The position numbers and the translations under genes are program-made. Source: Liquidambar formosana (lineage: Eukaryota > Streptophyta > Magnoliopsida > Saxifragales > Altingiaceae). Taken from it: a DNA stretch of 64,000 bases. The notes under the pieces were generated by a model. The model did not search any database. It was not told the origin of the DNA and saw only the letters and a list, made by a program, of their open reading frames with translations. Positions 35,421 to 47,200 of the stretch are shown here, one piece after another; position 1 is the stretch's first letter, and every line of letters begins with the position of its first letter. The stretch lies in NCBI GenBank assembly GCA_039720395.1, contig CM077832.1, positions 31,741,316-31,805,315 on the forward strand, in the 5' to 3' direction.

Positions 35421-36765
35421 GTTATGGCAGTCTCAGTTCAGGGGATGTTTGTGTCCGAATTATGAATTCTTCAAGATTTGGACTTTTATTTTTGATTTTT
35501 AATCTTTTTCATGCATTTTCCCAGCAAACAAACGGGATTATTATGTGCAAACAAACGGGATTTTTAATCTTTTTCATGCATTTTACTGGTAGATATCCTT
35601 AGAACGAATGGAAGGCAGGCAATTTAGAATTGAATCAAGTTTTGAGATCTTATATTTTTCCACCAACATGGATACCCTACAACCTATGCAACTGTGATTT
35701 AGCTAATATTTATCATCTGCACTTGTCATAATGTTGTCCAAAGTTCTTTAGCCATAAGCCGATCTGTAAATATTCTTTGATTTTTGCAGTGGAAGAGATA
35801 GACACCTTTGCTCCATTATTATTATTTTTTTTTGTCCCAAATTTTGTGTGCAATGCACTAGTATTTCTGGACACTGATAATTAGATTTAGGGCTAAGCCT
35901 CAAGCCATAAGTTTGAAAAGACTAGCTTATTATAATCAGATTTCTTTTTAGACCTGGTTTTATAAATTTATCAGATGTTGAAATAATCTGATTTATGTGC
36001 TATCTTATTAATAGTTACATACTTCAATTGCAGGGATGAGGAATTTGACCTGGATGCATTTATAGTATATTAGCATTCATAGAATGTTTTGAAGCAACTA
36101 GTGCTTGTATTGATCTCCAACTCTTGAGCCCTTTAAAGAGGAAAACATGAAAATATTGAAGAATGTATTAAAAAAAGGAATAAAATGTAAATGCATTTAC
36201 CTACTTTTTACTTAGGAATTTCCAAATTGAGAGTGAAAACAAACACTTCAGTGCCTTTCTTTCACTCATGGTCCGAATAAATAAAATTTATTATAATATG
36301 AATTATGCAAGGGAAATTTATGATCTTATATGGTTGTATTTTGAATATAGTGATTAGAACCCAACAATTAATGGTCCTACCTAAAATATGGATAAAATTA
36401 TTTGAGACCGTCTAATTTACTCTGTTGCATTAGACCGTTAGAGTTTTTTGCAAAATGGGCTTTAAAATGTTTAATAAACTAACGGCCTATTTGGGCATCC
36501 AATTTAGAATTAAACAATTCAAGAAATTTTACATAGGATTGTTATTTGCTAGTTGCAGCAAGAACATTAAATCCATACGTTCTGCTCTTAGAATGATTAT
36601 TATTTGTTATTATCCGATGATTATTATTTAGGTCGGAGGATATAACTTTGCACTCTATTGTTCGTACTCCAATTGAAAAAAAAAATAGAAAAAAAGAAGA
36701 GAGAGTGTCATTTCCATTAGATTAAAAAAAAAAAAAAAAGAGTCAAAAAACAAAAAAAGTGAGAG

Positions 36766-37374
36766 CTACTCAATAGTAGCATTTTGGGTAGAACTAGAAG
36801 GGTCAGTTGGGGGTTGCCTTTGTGGGCCTTGGGTAGAACTGGAGGGATCAGCTGGAGGTTGCCTCTGTGGGCTGCCTGGAACCCTTTCTCGATCATTGAT
36901 TTGATCAGTGAGCCTCTCCAGTGCCTCGACCCTTGGTGTGAGTCTGTTAGAATAGGAGTCCACCATTCTTTGTAACTCTCTATTCTCCGCTCTCAAAGCC
37001 CTCATCCTTCAATAGGCTCCGTCGAGCAACCCCTGGAGACGAGTGACCTGGTCACTTAGACTTTGCATGTGCACATTTCTGGTGTGCAAACGCCGAGCCA
37101 TGTTAGCAGTAAATGTTGTGGCCTGAGCACTGAGAGCCATGGAGTCTCTTATTACGTCCAGGTCGGACCGTCCAACCAGTATTCTCTCATCACGAGGAGT
37201 GATGAGTCCCTCCGCTACTGCCGTTGCGTTCGCAAGATTGTAAATTACAGAATCGTCAACTGTAAGGGGTTGGTTTTGAACATTTAGGAACCTTGGGTGC
37301 CAGACCTCTGGTTGTGTTGCTGGCGTTGTGTTTAAATCAGGACGGTTTTGTGGGGCAGAGGAGGAAGAGGCCAT
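36766..37374 (-). pseudogene. Coiled-coil protein of unknown function inside CACTA
   Basis: A minus-strand frame of about 203 codons starts MASSSSAPQNRPDLNTTPA and is interrupted by a single in-frame TGA at 37009-37011. The N-terminal half has a helical region (about residues 35-118). After the stop, RALRAENRELQRMVDSYSNR predicts a coiled coil, and the tail has two copies of a QRQPPxDPSSSTQ repeat. I do not recognise a transposase or accessory-protein domain. An ancestral accessory protein of the CACTA element is possible, as is a captured gene. The TGA suggests that it no longer makes the full protein. Confidence 0.5.
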
Positions 37375-37745
37375 GAGTTCGTAAGATAGGATTTAGAGGA
37401 AGAGAGTTTTCTCTGAGGGTTGAATGGTTGGGGAAGAGTGTTTAAGCACCTATAATCAAACTCTGGTTTTTAAAGAAAAACCGCCCTCACTCAACCCAAG
37501 AACAGATCGCAAAAACCAATGCACTGTGGGGATCCGATGCGATTTGGGGTCTATAATGGTCTGCAACAGCACTGTTGCCTAGATCTCGATATGCGAACTA
37601 TCGGTCATGCTGCCCCTGTCGGTGAGAGAGAGTAGGCTTCCGGGTTTAGGCTTTTTTGGAGAGAAAGTGAGAGAAAGTGAGGAGAGAGAGAAAAAAGGTA
37701 TGTGTGAAAAAGAGAGAGAAGATTCTGGGTGATTTGATTTGTATC

Positions 37746-37749
<4 letters not shown>

Positions 37750-37776
<27 letters not shown>
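37750..37776. repeat. (GA)n microsatellite
   Basis: A pure GA run within a GA-rich stretch from 37620 to 37870, upstream of the coiled-coil frame on the minus strand. Confidence 0.9.
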
Positions 37777-37779
<3 letters not shown>

Positions 37780-38739
37780 CTGGAAAAGAGGATGGGATTA
37801 CATAAAGGGTAAATCTTATGGAGTGAGAGAGATCCGTACAAAGAGATAGGGGGAAGAGAGGGAGAGATTTCTTTTGCAAGTGGGTGAGATTGTCTTGTCT
37901 CATGCTGGGATAATTTTGTATTTTCTCAATTTTAGTGTATAAAGAGGTCTTACCGACTATTGGGAGTACAACTACTTGGCTTACCAAATTTATTAGGCTA
38001 TTGTAGTAGAGGTGATACTTTTAAGTCCTTTGTTAGTATAGCATAATAACTATTGGCTCACTTTTGAAGTCACACTTTGTTTACAATGTTTTGTAGGAGT
38101 AAATGATTGATGACTTATTAGTTTTTTGTGGTGGATGCATGCTCCTAACTTTTCTATTAGTAAAAGGCCTTTTTGGTGTAATGGAGGTAATACTTCTAAG
38201 AGTATCCTGTCTTCTTTTTCTATACTTTGTTTTTAGGTTTTTCTTGATGCAATTTTTCCTCTTTGTCTGATTGTATCTATCATATGGCATGGTAGTATCA
38301 TTTGGTTAAAAGGCTTCTAAGTCTAGGTTTGCAATATTGTTTTGCAGGGGTAGATGGTTGATGACTCATTAGTTTTTTGGGTGGTGGATGCATGCTCCAA
38401 GATCGGCTTATTTTGTATCTTGGTTTTAGTTTTTTGGCTTTCTTTATTTTCACTTGAAAAGTTGCATGTAATGATAACTAAAATGTTTAATGACAAATAT
38501 GTAATAAAATTTTGGATATTTTAATTTATTCAATGAATGGTGCATGGTTAGGTTTTTGAAGTTTGAGATCAAATGAAATGTAATTAAGTTTTTAAAGTTT
38601 GAGATCAAATGAATTGTCGTTTTACAATTTTGATAATGGTGTATTTGGTCATTATTTTATATGAACAGGGAATAGGTACAAGAAACCATAAATGAAACCA
38701 CAAATCAAAAAAAAAAAAAAAAAAAAAAAAAAAGGGAAA

Positions 38740-39235
38740 AGACAACGTTTACAAATTGTTGTCATAAAAATCTCGAAAAGTTAAGACAACATTTGAGAAA
38801 TGTTGTTGTTGTGTCCACATACGACAACATTTTGTAAATGTTGTTAATATGCTTAAGTAGTATCTAAGACAACATTTGTAATATGTTGTTAATGTATCTG
38901 ATCTAAGACAACATTTGTGTAATGTTGTTAAAGTCAAAACTAATTACCTACGACAACATTTGCAAATTGTTGTTAATAAGCAAGATAAGACAACATTTTG
39001 GAAAATGTTGTTAATGTATGGGATCTAAGACAACGTTTTGGGAAATGTTGTCTATAAGGCTATCACAACGTTTTTTTAACGTGGTAATAGTATAGTGACA
39101 ACATTTTTTTCCCCCTTTCAACAACATTTAAGAAACGTTGTAAAAATTTCCCATCAACGACAACATGGGCGTTGACAACATTTGTAAAAATGTTGTGGAA
39201 AGTCATTAACAACGTTTTAGGAACGTTGTTAATGA
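38740..39235. repeat. CACTA right subterminal repeats
   Basis: About fifteen words of the type GACAACATTTG or AATGTTGTTAA in both orientations. Most have ACATT or AATGT in place of the ACGTT or AACGT of the left end, a C-to-T difference at the CpG that fits methylation-driven decay. Confidence 0.85.
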
Positions 39236-41220
39236 CAAATTCTGGTGTAGTGAATAATGACTAATGAAAGTCAATTTGAAAAGATTTGGTTGGTAATTGT
39301 GAGTCAATTAGAGCTAACCCAAGGAAGGGTCAATTAACCAACTTGAACTACATCGAGCCATTTTAATCATGAGCCATTGATTTATCAAATTGAACCTAGA
39401 AATACCTCATATGCATCCATATGAACTCCAATTGACAATTTGGATATCATTCCAAGGTCAAATGAAAAGTTTGGGACTTAAAAGACGATTATGCCCCTCA
39501 AGTCACAAAAGCTCTTATTATCCCTCAAGATCAACTCCGAATTGAACCAAAATTCATATACATTGTCCTTGTGACTCTAGAAAACTAATGCAAGTGACTA
39601 GACTCAAAAACAAAACAAAAACATGCATGAAATGATGAGCCCTAGTAAGGTGGTACAAAAATGGGGTGTGACAAATCTATGTGCACAAAATCTTTCGAAG
39701 CAAATATTTTTACAAATCAAGTTTTTTGGAGGCTAATCTTGGACACTCTCTATCTTGGGCATGGCATAGCCTACTTGAAAGAAGAAAGATCCTTAAGGCA
39801 GGTGTTAGGAATGCATGTTCGCGTCTGGAAGGATCCTTGGATTCCCGAGCTTATTACTTTTAAAGTAAATTCTACACCTCTCAATGAGTGTAATGACATG
39901 AAGGTAGCAGAGCTATTGGACTTTGACAAAAAGTGTTGGAAGGAAGACAAGGTTAGACAATTGCTGGATGAGTAAGAGGCCAGATTAGTGCTTAGTTTGC
40001 CAGTGGCTTGGATGGGAAATAAAGATAAAAATTATTTGGTGTTATTCTTCTAATGGTCAGTACTCAGTTAAGTAAAGATATGCTGTTGCAAGAACTCTCA
40101 ACAGGAGTGGTGGTTTATTCCTTCGAAGGGCAGAGGGTGAGTCAAGTAGCCGTGGTTCAAATCATGGATTTTGGAAATCTATATAGGCCTCTAAGTGCCT
40201 GGGAAGCTGCAACATTTTTTCTGGAGATGTGTGCATGAGGTCCTACTACTTGGAAGTGTGATGCAACTCAAAATTGAAAATTGGAATGGTGCTTGCCCGT
40301 TTTGTGGAGATAATGAAACCATTAGTCATCTTTTCTTCAAATGCCAATTTGCGAAAGTGGTTTGGTTTGGGAGTCACCTACAAATCGATAGCACGTCAAT
40401 TAATGCCCAATCCTTTGTGCAATAGATGGAGAACTTCAGGAACGGTGGGAGAATGATGCTTCGGCTAAGCTGCTATTGCGTCAAGTGGTGTTTATCATAT
40501 GGCGTATTTGGAAGGCAAAGAATGATAAGTGCTTTAAAGGGGAGGGGTGGGATCCAAAGGAAGTTTTTTAGAAAGCTGCCAATGATGAAAGGGAATTTTC
40601 CTAGGTTTGGAATCAAACAGAATCAGTTATAGAAGAAAGTGAGATGGTCAATTGGGAAGTGCGTGTTTTGCAAAGATAGAAACCCCAATCTGACTTGCTA
40701 TATAAACTCAATATAGATGGTGCATGGACTAAAGTTGGCGGCATAGGAGGAATGGGTATAGTGATTAGAGACGCAAAAGGGATGTTTATTGCAGGAATGG
40801 CAAAAAAGATTTGGTTCATGAGTAGTGCCCAAATGGTAGAAGCGATAGCATTAAGGGAAGGCGTCCAATTTGCGATTGATATGGGAATTAGAGGATTAAT
40901 TGTGGAGAGTGACGCAAAGGGAATCATTGATTGCCTAAATAGGAGGAGGAATATGATTGAAGAAATTGTGATCCTATGTGATGATATTTGGCTTTTAGGC
41001 CAAGCAGCCCAAGTGATTGAATACAGTTATGCACCTAGAGCTGGTAATAGAGTGGCAGATGCAATAGCAAAATTTGTGCATAGGGTGGATGATTTTGATG
41101 TCTGGTTAGAATATCACCCTTCTTGGCTTTCCCCTCTTCTTGAGGAAGACTTGCCTTTGAACATGTAATGGGAGAAAAAAAAAAAAACAAAAAAAAACAA
41201 CAACAACAACAACAATGGAT

Positions 41221-41783
41221 TTGACACAAATTAAAATTGGAAATGAATTCATTTCCTTTTTGTCCTCTTCCAAAGGGATTGTTGGGCATGTAATCTAAGA
41301 CACATGCCATAATATGAAACTAGTCTATCCTACTAGTTTAACCTCAACCAAAAATATGTTAAATAAACTCACATGTGTCAATCAAAGTTGATAGAAAGTT
41401 CTAGTCAAACCCTATCAGGTGAGAGAGTAAAAATTAATTAGTGCGCGTGATCAAATCATTTGGCATTTCATGACGAAATTTCATACATTGGGGAATTGAA
41501 CGTCTTGAGATTTCATGCAATATACCATAAAATATGAGGAAAGCTTTTTTTTTTTTTTTTTTTTTTTTTGGTGGTACGCGTGGAGGCAACCTAAATCACT
41601 ACATGAGGAGATTTGTTTTAACCATATCGATTAGTAGGGGAATAATTATTTAGAGAGTTCCAAAGTTATATAATCATGGTACCTGTCTAGCTTTCTTTTT
41701 TTCCTTTTTTTATTTTTTTATTTTTTTATTTTTATAGTAGAAAACGGAATAGCATAACATAGAAAAATTAACCATATATCAAT
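41221..41783. other. Unassigned spacer
   Basis: From the LINE tail to the next RNase H remnant. It contains a T-run at 41547-41570 and T-rich sequence near 41690-41740. No gene is seen. Confidence 0.5.
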
Positions 41784-42300
41784 CTAAGGTACAAGACCCC
41801 CTCTAACATTATCATAAATAATATTACAAAAATCAATAGGAGCATCAAGAATAATAAAAGGAATAGTGATGAGATGTCCCAGTTTAGCCATCTTATCCGC
41901 ACATTGGTTCACCTCACAATAGTTGTGGGTCAGAGTCACCTCCCAATTTATTTTCAAAAGCAACTTGCAATCATGAATAATGGCACTATATGAGTGAAGA
42001 TCACTACATTTAGAGGAAACCAAAGATATAACATCCTGTACATCAACGGATCAACCTCTACTTGTAATTTGGTTATACCACGATTGTGGGCTAGGAGCAA
42101 CCCATCACGAAGGGCCCACAAAAATATGGTAGCTGTCTAGCTGCTAGCATTAAAACATCCACACGTGAAACCCTATACTCAATCCAGGGAAGACCTGCAA
42201 CACCAAGCATGTCTTGATTTGGACCTTTCACAGGGACTGTTAGGCAATTAATCACCCCTGCCCAGAGGCAACATGGCAATCGGCAAGTCTCTAGCCCCAA
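41784..42300 (-). pseudogene. RNase H remnant of a LINE or RVT_3-type gene
   Basis: The minus-strand reading ends SYSAIIHDCKLLLKINWEVTLTHNYCEVNQCADKMAKLGH..., the C-terminal part of a plant RNase H-like (RVT_3) domain with the final catalytic-site motif N-x-CADKMAKLG. Upstream reading in other frames (QLPYFCGPFVMGCS) is weakly similar. It lies in the opposite orientation to the neighbouring LINE and is a separate, older fragment. Confidence 0.6.
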
Positions 42301-42821
42301 AAGCTAAGCAATAGTGCGTATATTATTAGACATATGTTGCAATAGAAAGGATGGCCCACCAAATCATTGACCATTTAGATATATTTTGAAATTGAAGACG
42401 CCACGCACTCATTCCATAGAGAGGATGGTCCACCAATCATGGAAAGATTCTCCTTAATTACTAGAGGTTATTAGCCCCGCCCGATTATATTATATGGGCT
42501 CATCAAAAAATATGATACCATCCTATACATAGTATTATGATCCACACTTCAGTGGATCGTCCATTGTAATGAAGAATATCTTAAATCCTACAGAAAATCT
42601 TTAATAAGAGTATCGGGAAAGTTTGAAACCAAATAAAAAGAATGGGCAGGCAATAGAATACATTAATTCGCGATCACAAAGAGGTCTATCTTTGACAAAT
42701 TTCATACATCTTGTATTGTGTGGAAGTTTGAGAAGTTTCAATACAAAGCAAAAGAAAGAAAAAATGTTCAATTAAATTACAAGAACACCACATCAAAGAT
42801 AAGTAATTAGAAGTGTGTGGC
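42301..42821. other. Unassigned spacer
   Basis: No coding or terminal repeat signal is recognised. Confidence 0.45.
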
Positions 42822-42836
42822 ATCTTCTAACTATAA

Positions 42837-43041
42837 TCTTAATCAGGAAGGGTTGGCCTAGTGGTAAGGAAGCTAAGTCCCAAAGGTGGCTGGCTCGAGT
42901 AAAAGTGAAAGATTCCGAATTCGAGTCCCAGCACCATGGTAAAAAAAACCCTTAGCCAACGATTCCCTCCCCCTGCGAACAATGATTAGTCCTTAGTTGA
43001 AAGCTTTGGGGAAACACTGGGTCTTAACCAAAAAAAAAAAA
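42837..43041 (+). mobile_element. tRNA-derived SINE
   Basis: About 205 bp with a polymerase III A box (GGCCTAGTGGTAAGG, near 42854) and B box (GAATTCGAGTCCC, near 42917), ending in poly-A (43030-43041). It is flanked by the perfect 15-bp duplication ATCTTCTAACTATAA (42822-42836 and 43042-43056). It resembles the plant Au-type SINE class in its A-box sequence; the family assignment is inferred. It sits just beyond the 3' end of the acyltransferase gene. Confidence 0.88.
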
Positions 43042-43056
43042 ATCTTCTAACTATAA

Positions 43057-43755
43057 CCTCACTGCCACTTCTCTGTTTCAAAACCATATCTTACCTCATT
43101 ACGGACGGCTCCTCTGGAATTTACAAAGCTTGGGTAAAAACACTATCACACAAACACGGAGACCAGATAAACTGCATGCAAGCATTTACTTAGGCTCTTC
43201 TACACACAAAAATAAATAAATAAAAATTTCAAGATACTCAGGACCTTACAACACACACTGGAGAATTCCAAGTGCTTAGATCTTTTCCTGCTGCCTGTTA
43301 GCAATCAAACAGAGCCTTTGAATGATTTCTGGTAACAGTTTGCACAGAAAATAAAAATTTCTGATATTTTATCTTGCAAGCACTGACCAATACTAACCCA
43401 ACAACTCAAAAGATTTACAGAATGTAGAATGTTACATTTCCAACGGTGGTAATTTACACACAAAGAATCAAAGCAACTTTCAAATTCACAATCAGTATGA
43501 CTATAACACAAAATCAAGTGGAGACAAAAGGAAGTTCTTAACTTCTAGAAGGCAATCTATCAACTATCAACGATTACATAAACACACTTCTACTGCCTTC
43601 TTAATAAAGAAAATAAAAGTGCTTGCCCACCCCCAAAAAAAATGGCAGTTCAAGACCTATACCCAAAATTATAGTTTACTCCCAAGGGCATGTGTAATTA
43701 CATACCAAAGTGAACATTGTGGTATACAGTGCTTCACATCAACATATACAACATC
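43057..43755 (-). other. 3' flank of the acyltransferase gene, probable 3' UTR
   Basis: Lies immediately downstream (minus sense) of the stop codon at 43756-43758. It is AT-rich, without another gene. The polyadenylation site cannot be placed with confidence. Confidence 0.4.
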
Positions 43756-44259
43756 TTACCGGATTTCTTCCTTCTGAGATCTATATTTTCTGCTCTCCGT
43801 GACAGAGGAATTCATGGCAAGTATCTCTGGGGAGAGCTCAAGGCTCCCACTTCTTCTACCCCAACTCGAGTGGCGTGCCTCTGATTGAATGGTAGGAGCT
43901 TGTTGTCCAGAACCCAAATCAAATTCAGCCTCAGAAGAGTCACGTGGCAGCCCATCGCTGCCTCTACTACGAATGTGCTCAAGTTCTTCAAAATTTCGGC
44001 GTTGGGATATCTTCAGGAGATCATCGCCGATCTCTAAATCGTCTTCTACTTTTGCTCGTCGGTCCCCATCTGAGTTGTCTACTTCTTCACGACTGGGACG
44101 GAAGGGAGGTCTTGGTGCCTCTTCTTGTACATACGCACGGAAATTGTTTTGTGAAGGCTTTACCTTGGTGCAGAATACTTCAAGAAAATTGTTCAAGCAA
44201 CCCTGATTATAGACGTTGAGCCTGTCATCAACTCTGTAGCGGAAATTCTCATATGTGGT
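43756..44259 (-). CDS. Acyltransferase exon 5
   Basis: 504 bp including the TAA stop at 43756-43758. It starts after a TTTTCCAG acceptor with TTYENFRYR, carrying the TTxE motif, and encodes the cytosolic C-terminal tail rich in charged and Ser residues. Confidence 0.9.
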   Translation of the reverse strand, partial: TTYENFRYRVDDRLNVYNQGCLNNFLEVFCTKVKPSQNNFRAYVQEEAPRPPFRPSREEVDNSDGDRRAKVEDDLEIGDDLLKISQRRNFEELEHIRSRGSDGLPRDSSEAEFDLGSGQQAPTIQSEARHSSWGRRSGSLELSPEILAMNSSVTESRKYRSQKEEIR

Positions 44260-47200
44260 CTGGAAAAGAATTACAGTATTAGAAAAATCTAAAACGTTGC
44301 AAGGAAAGAATATAGGGGTTGACAATAACCCCATAAAAGAATGTGTAAGCACACCCATAACAGAAACAGCAGCCATCAACCCATTGATTTGCAATATTAG
44401 GACACACTAATAGCACACCATAAATAATAATAATAATAATAATAATAATATGTTAGGCCTTATGTTGTGTTGGCTAATGCCGGAGTCAACATTTTAAGTT
44501 GTATTGTTTTTGGGTCTTTTGTGTCTTATATTGGAAGACCCTGCATGCATTCCATGGATCATCCCTTGAACAAGATTCTCACCATTAGGGATGGTAAGTA
44601 GACCTGGAGACCTAGTCTTGACCATAGGTGGTTAAATTAAACATGGGTGATGGTCCATGAGTAAGGGTTTTGAGTTGTATCAGATTGAATTTTCTTGAAC
44701 ACTGAAGTTATTTCTGCAAACCCAATACAACCATTCAAACGCGTGTTTGGGGATGTTCAAATGCCTTTAGACCTGAGCAGTACAACTGTCCTCAAGGAGA
44801 AGGTACGTTCGAACGACTTTGAACATAAGTTCAACGAAGGACAGGCTGGAACTTTTCTTCTGTTTCAACCATTGATACGTTTGAATGGCTAGCTCACTGC
44901 GTTCAAACAACACAAGCTGGGGTGAATGATTTCTGCTGTTTCTGTGCCCTTTCTTGCCCTCAAAACCCTAGGTATGAATATTATCTTTGTACCTTAGATG
45001 AGCATTGAGCAAGAGAGAATATTGTGAGGACACTAGGACACCATCTTCTTGAGAGAGACTTGCTACTACCTACCTCCATTAATGGTGTTTGGAGAGAGCT
45101 TTTACTAACCACATACCCTACTACTCACATAAGGTTATCTTTGATGAGGATTCTTTCTTGTTCATCATCCGCACACTACTCAAGAGGTTGTTCAAAGAGG
45201 AGACTTGGAAGCTGCATGGGAATTGTGGGCCAAGCTCAGAGACAGGGTTTGGTTTAGAAGAGCAAGGTTGAAGAGTACATCAACAAACGTTAGGTCTTGG
45301 GTTTTAGGTATTTCTTAACCGCATCTTGTAAGTCCTTTTGACTAGTGGATTTGGTCGGATGCTTGGACCATGGTTTTTACCCATCTAAGGGTTTTCCACA
45401 TTTATCTTGTGTTCACTTGTTGATTTTATAAGTATGATTATGCTTGGAATGGAAGGAGATTAATTGTGTACTGGTGTCCTTGGAGTATGTGGAGAAGGAA
45501 GAAAACTGAGAGTGTTGTTTTCATGCAGTTGCACCCTAATTAATAAATATCTGGTAATCATTTCGCCTTTTCTCTAAGTTATTGAACCCTTGTCTAGTTC
45601 TCTGTTTCTCAACGTCATCTCTATTTCTCAACGTCCCTTCAAGTACTTCGCAAAAGAATTCCAATTCCATTAATTGTATTTGCTCAAAAGCGTGTTTTTC
45701 AAAATAAACAATCCAAATGACCCAAACCTTAAGTTTCCATTTGGAAATCGGGAAAAATGAGGGAAGAAAAGGAAAGGCTTAAAATGCTTTAAGAAGGCTG
45801 TATTTGAGACCAAACCTAGGTCTTCCCTCAACCCTTAACCAAAACATTAGAAAAAAGCTCTCCTATGTTTTCTTCCCCACTTAAAGCAGTACAACACAAA
45901 GTGCAGAAAACTTGCCACATAAACATGAGCCCAAACAGCATCAGATGTACAGTGTTAGAGGCATTTAACAAGAAAAAACACGTTTGAAGTTTTGAGAACA
46001 AACTTGCTAACTGAACTTGAACCAGAGAACAAGCTATACTAAAGTTCACACACCATGGAGGTGAAAAATGTACTATTGATGAATCCCATACATCACCGGA
46101 CCAAACCAACAAAGTTTATGGCTACAAAATGTACTATTGAATAGTACATTTTGTGCAAAAGCATCCCACACATCACCGGTCCAAATTCACAAAGTTCATG
46201 GCTGCAAGAATAGATTTAAGGCTCAAGGATCACAGCATAGTTATCGGACTCAGACTGGACATCAATCTGGCCAAGGGGTTGGGTCAATGATTCAACAACC
46301 ATGGGATAATTGTCATACCGCCAATATTATACATATGTAAGTTGTACATTGTATAAATAGTTTCTTAAAACTAAAAATGTGCAATGGAGTAAAAGAAAAT
46401 AGTAAGCAGATCCGCGGTAAAGAGAGAGTTGATTGCTTGACCCTGTTCGATGCATGGATTCGAGTCTCATAGGTAGCTAAACAAAACTCTTGTCAGAAAC
46501 AGAACAATCAATTGGTTCAACTACTGGTCAGAATCTAGTTTTTATTCCTAAATGGCCCTATCAAAATAAAAATAACCAAAGAAAAAAAAAACCAGACAGG
46601 GACCGGTTGGACCAGTTAAAAAATAAAAAATAAAAACAGACAGGGACCAGTTGACCAGTACACTGGTCCAACCGGGCAGTCCACTCTGGTTTTGATAACA
46701 GTGAAGCAGCTTGATAACATGATTTCTCTCTTTGATAAAAAATGCAGAATAACTGGTAATGGTGATGACAACAATTAAAGAGTTCATCTTATAACACAGT
46801 GAAAAATCTTGCCCAAACAGGAGAAACTGACCTGGTTTGTACCTATAAGGTATAGATGGAAGCCAGTGAGACCCCCAACAAACCACAGAGATATGAAACA
46901 GTAGACCATTAGTACCACTGATGCAGGAGATTCTTTCATTGCCTTCCAAACAGTTCCATAGTCACCCATAAGAAATTTAATGTACAAAGCTGACATTGAA
47001 AAGACAAAGATGCAGAGAAGAGTCGCAGAAGAAACAAACAGAAAGAAGAAACGATAGTTCCGCTGCACATAAAAACACACATTTAGGTTTTCAGAATGAC
47101 ACTCAAAAATAGAACATCAGGAAGGAAAAAAAAAATTCCATCAGATGCCCACATTTTTTATTTTTATATCCCCATGTAGAGATTTTTTCCCTCTTCCCAC

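Larger units (their letters stand above)
32926..39252. mobile_element. CACTA (En/Spm-type) DNA transposon, non-autonomous
   Basis: The ends are CACTACACCAAAAATGG at the left and CACTACACCAGAATTTG (complement) at the right. The 3-bp target duplication AAT lies at 32923-32925 and 39253-39255. The uninterrupted sequence in LTR copy 1 (near 841) confirms the empty site. Both ends carry many short AACGTTGTT or ACAACGTT words in both orientations (32940-33310 and 38740-39235), the subterminal sites to which CACTA accessory proteins bind. No transposase domain is seen in 6.3 kb. Inside are a 24-bp minisatellite, a nested hAT-like element and a small coiled-coil ORF. Confidence 0.93.
30638..39673 (-). 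mobile_element. Solo LTR, family A, copy 3 (AATCT duplication), split by CACTA
   Basis: On the minus strand it runs from TGTCACACCCC (ending at 39673) to GGTTCACA (at 30638). It is flanked by the perfect duplication AATCT (30633-30637 and 39674-39678) inside LINE ORF2. Without the CACTA element (32926-39252 plus 3 bp) the LTR is about 2.7 kb. A TATA box lies at 32349-32356 and the GC-rich array at 32552-32636. It is close to copy 1 and more distant from copy 2. Confidence 0.92.
27990..41168 (+). pseudogene. LINE ORF2: endonuclease, reverse transcriptase, zf-RVT, RNase H (broken)
   Basis: ATG at 27990 begins MKIIGWNCQGMG, the start of an exonuclease-endonuclease-phosphatase domain (ETK near 28097, GSDHCPI near 28660). 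The reverse transcriptase follows: NKAPGQDG (29330), QSAFVPGRHI (29610), LDMSKAY with the first catalytic Asp (29725), GLRQGDPLS (29898) and FTDDS (30046) in place of the usual FADD. The thumb region (KFWWGN...) ends at about 30600, where the solo LTR intervenes. After 39679 come the zf-RVT domain (CPFCGDNETISHLFFKC near 40300) and a well-preserved RNase H (40695-41168: NIDGAW, ESDA, RVADAIA). At least seven frame breaks or stops inactivate it. Confidence 0.88.
25894..41209 (+). mobile_element. L1-type LINE with RNase H, full length but decayed and split
   Basis: The element starts at 25894 and ends in an A-rich tail that passes into (CAA)n (41175-41209). The flanking repeat AACAATGGATT appears at 25883-25893 and 41210-41220, the target-site duplication of a LINE (its first bases overlap the CAA tail). 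Without the nested insertion (30638-39678) it is about 6.3 kb, full size for a plant L1-type LINE. ORF1 encodes a CCHC protein. ORF2 encodes endonuclease, reverse transcriptase, zf-RVT and RNase H. Many frameshifts show that it is inactive. Confidence 0.9.

Noticed and set aside
42841..42930. A tRNA gene
   Set aside because: The A and B boxes are present but the cloverleaf stems do not form. The poly-A tail and 15-bp duplication show that it is a SINE.
44451..45560. Possible solo LTR in intron 4 beginning TGTTAGGCC
   Set aside because: No matching CA end or target duplication was found next to the (AAT)n microsatellite.
46420..46490. SINE- or tRNA-like B box GGATTCGAGTCTC in intron 4
   Set aside because: No convincing A box, poly-A tail or flanking duplication. 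One box alone is too weak.
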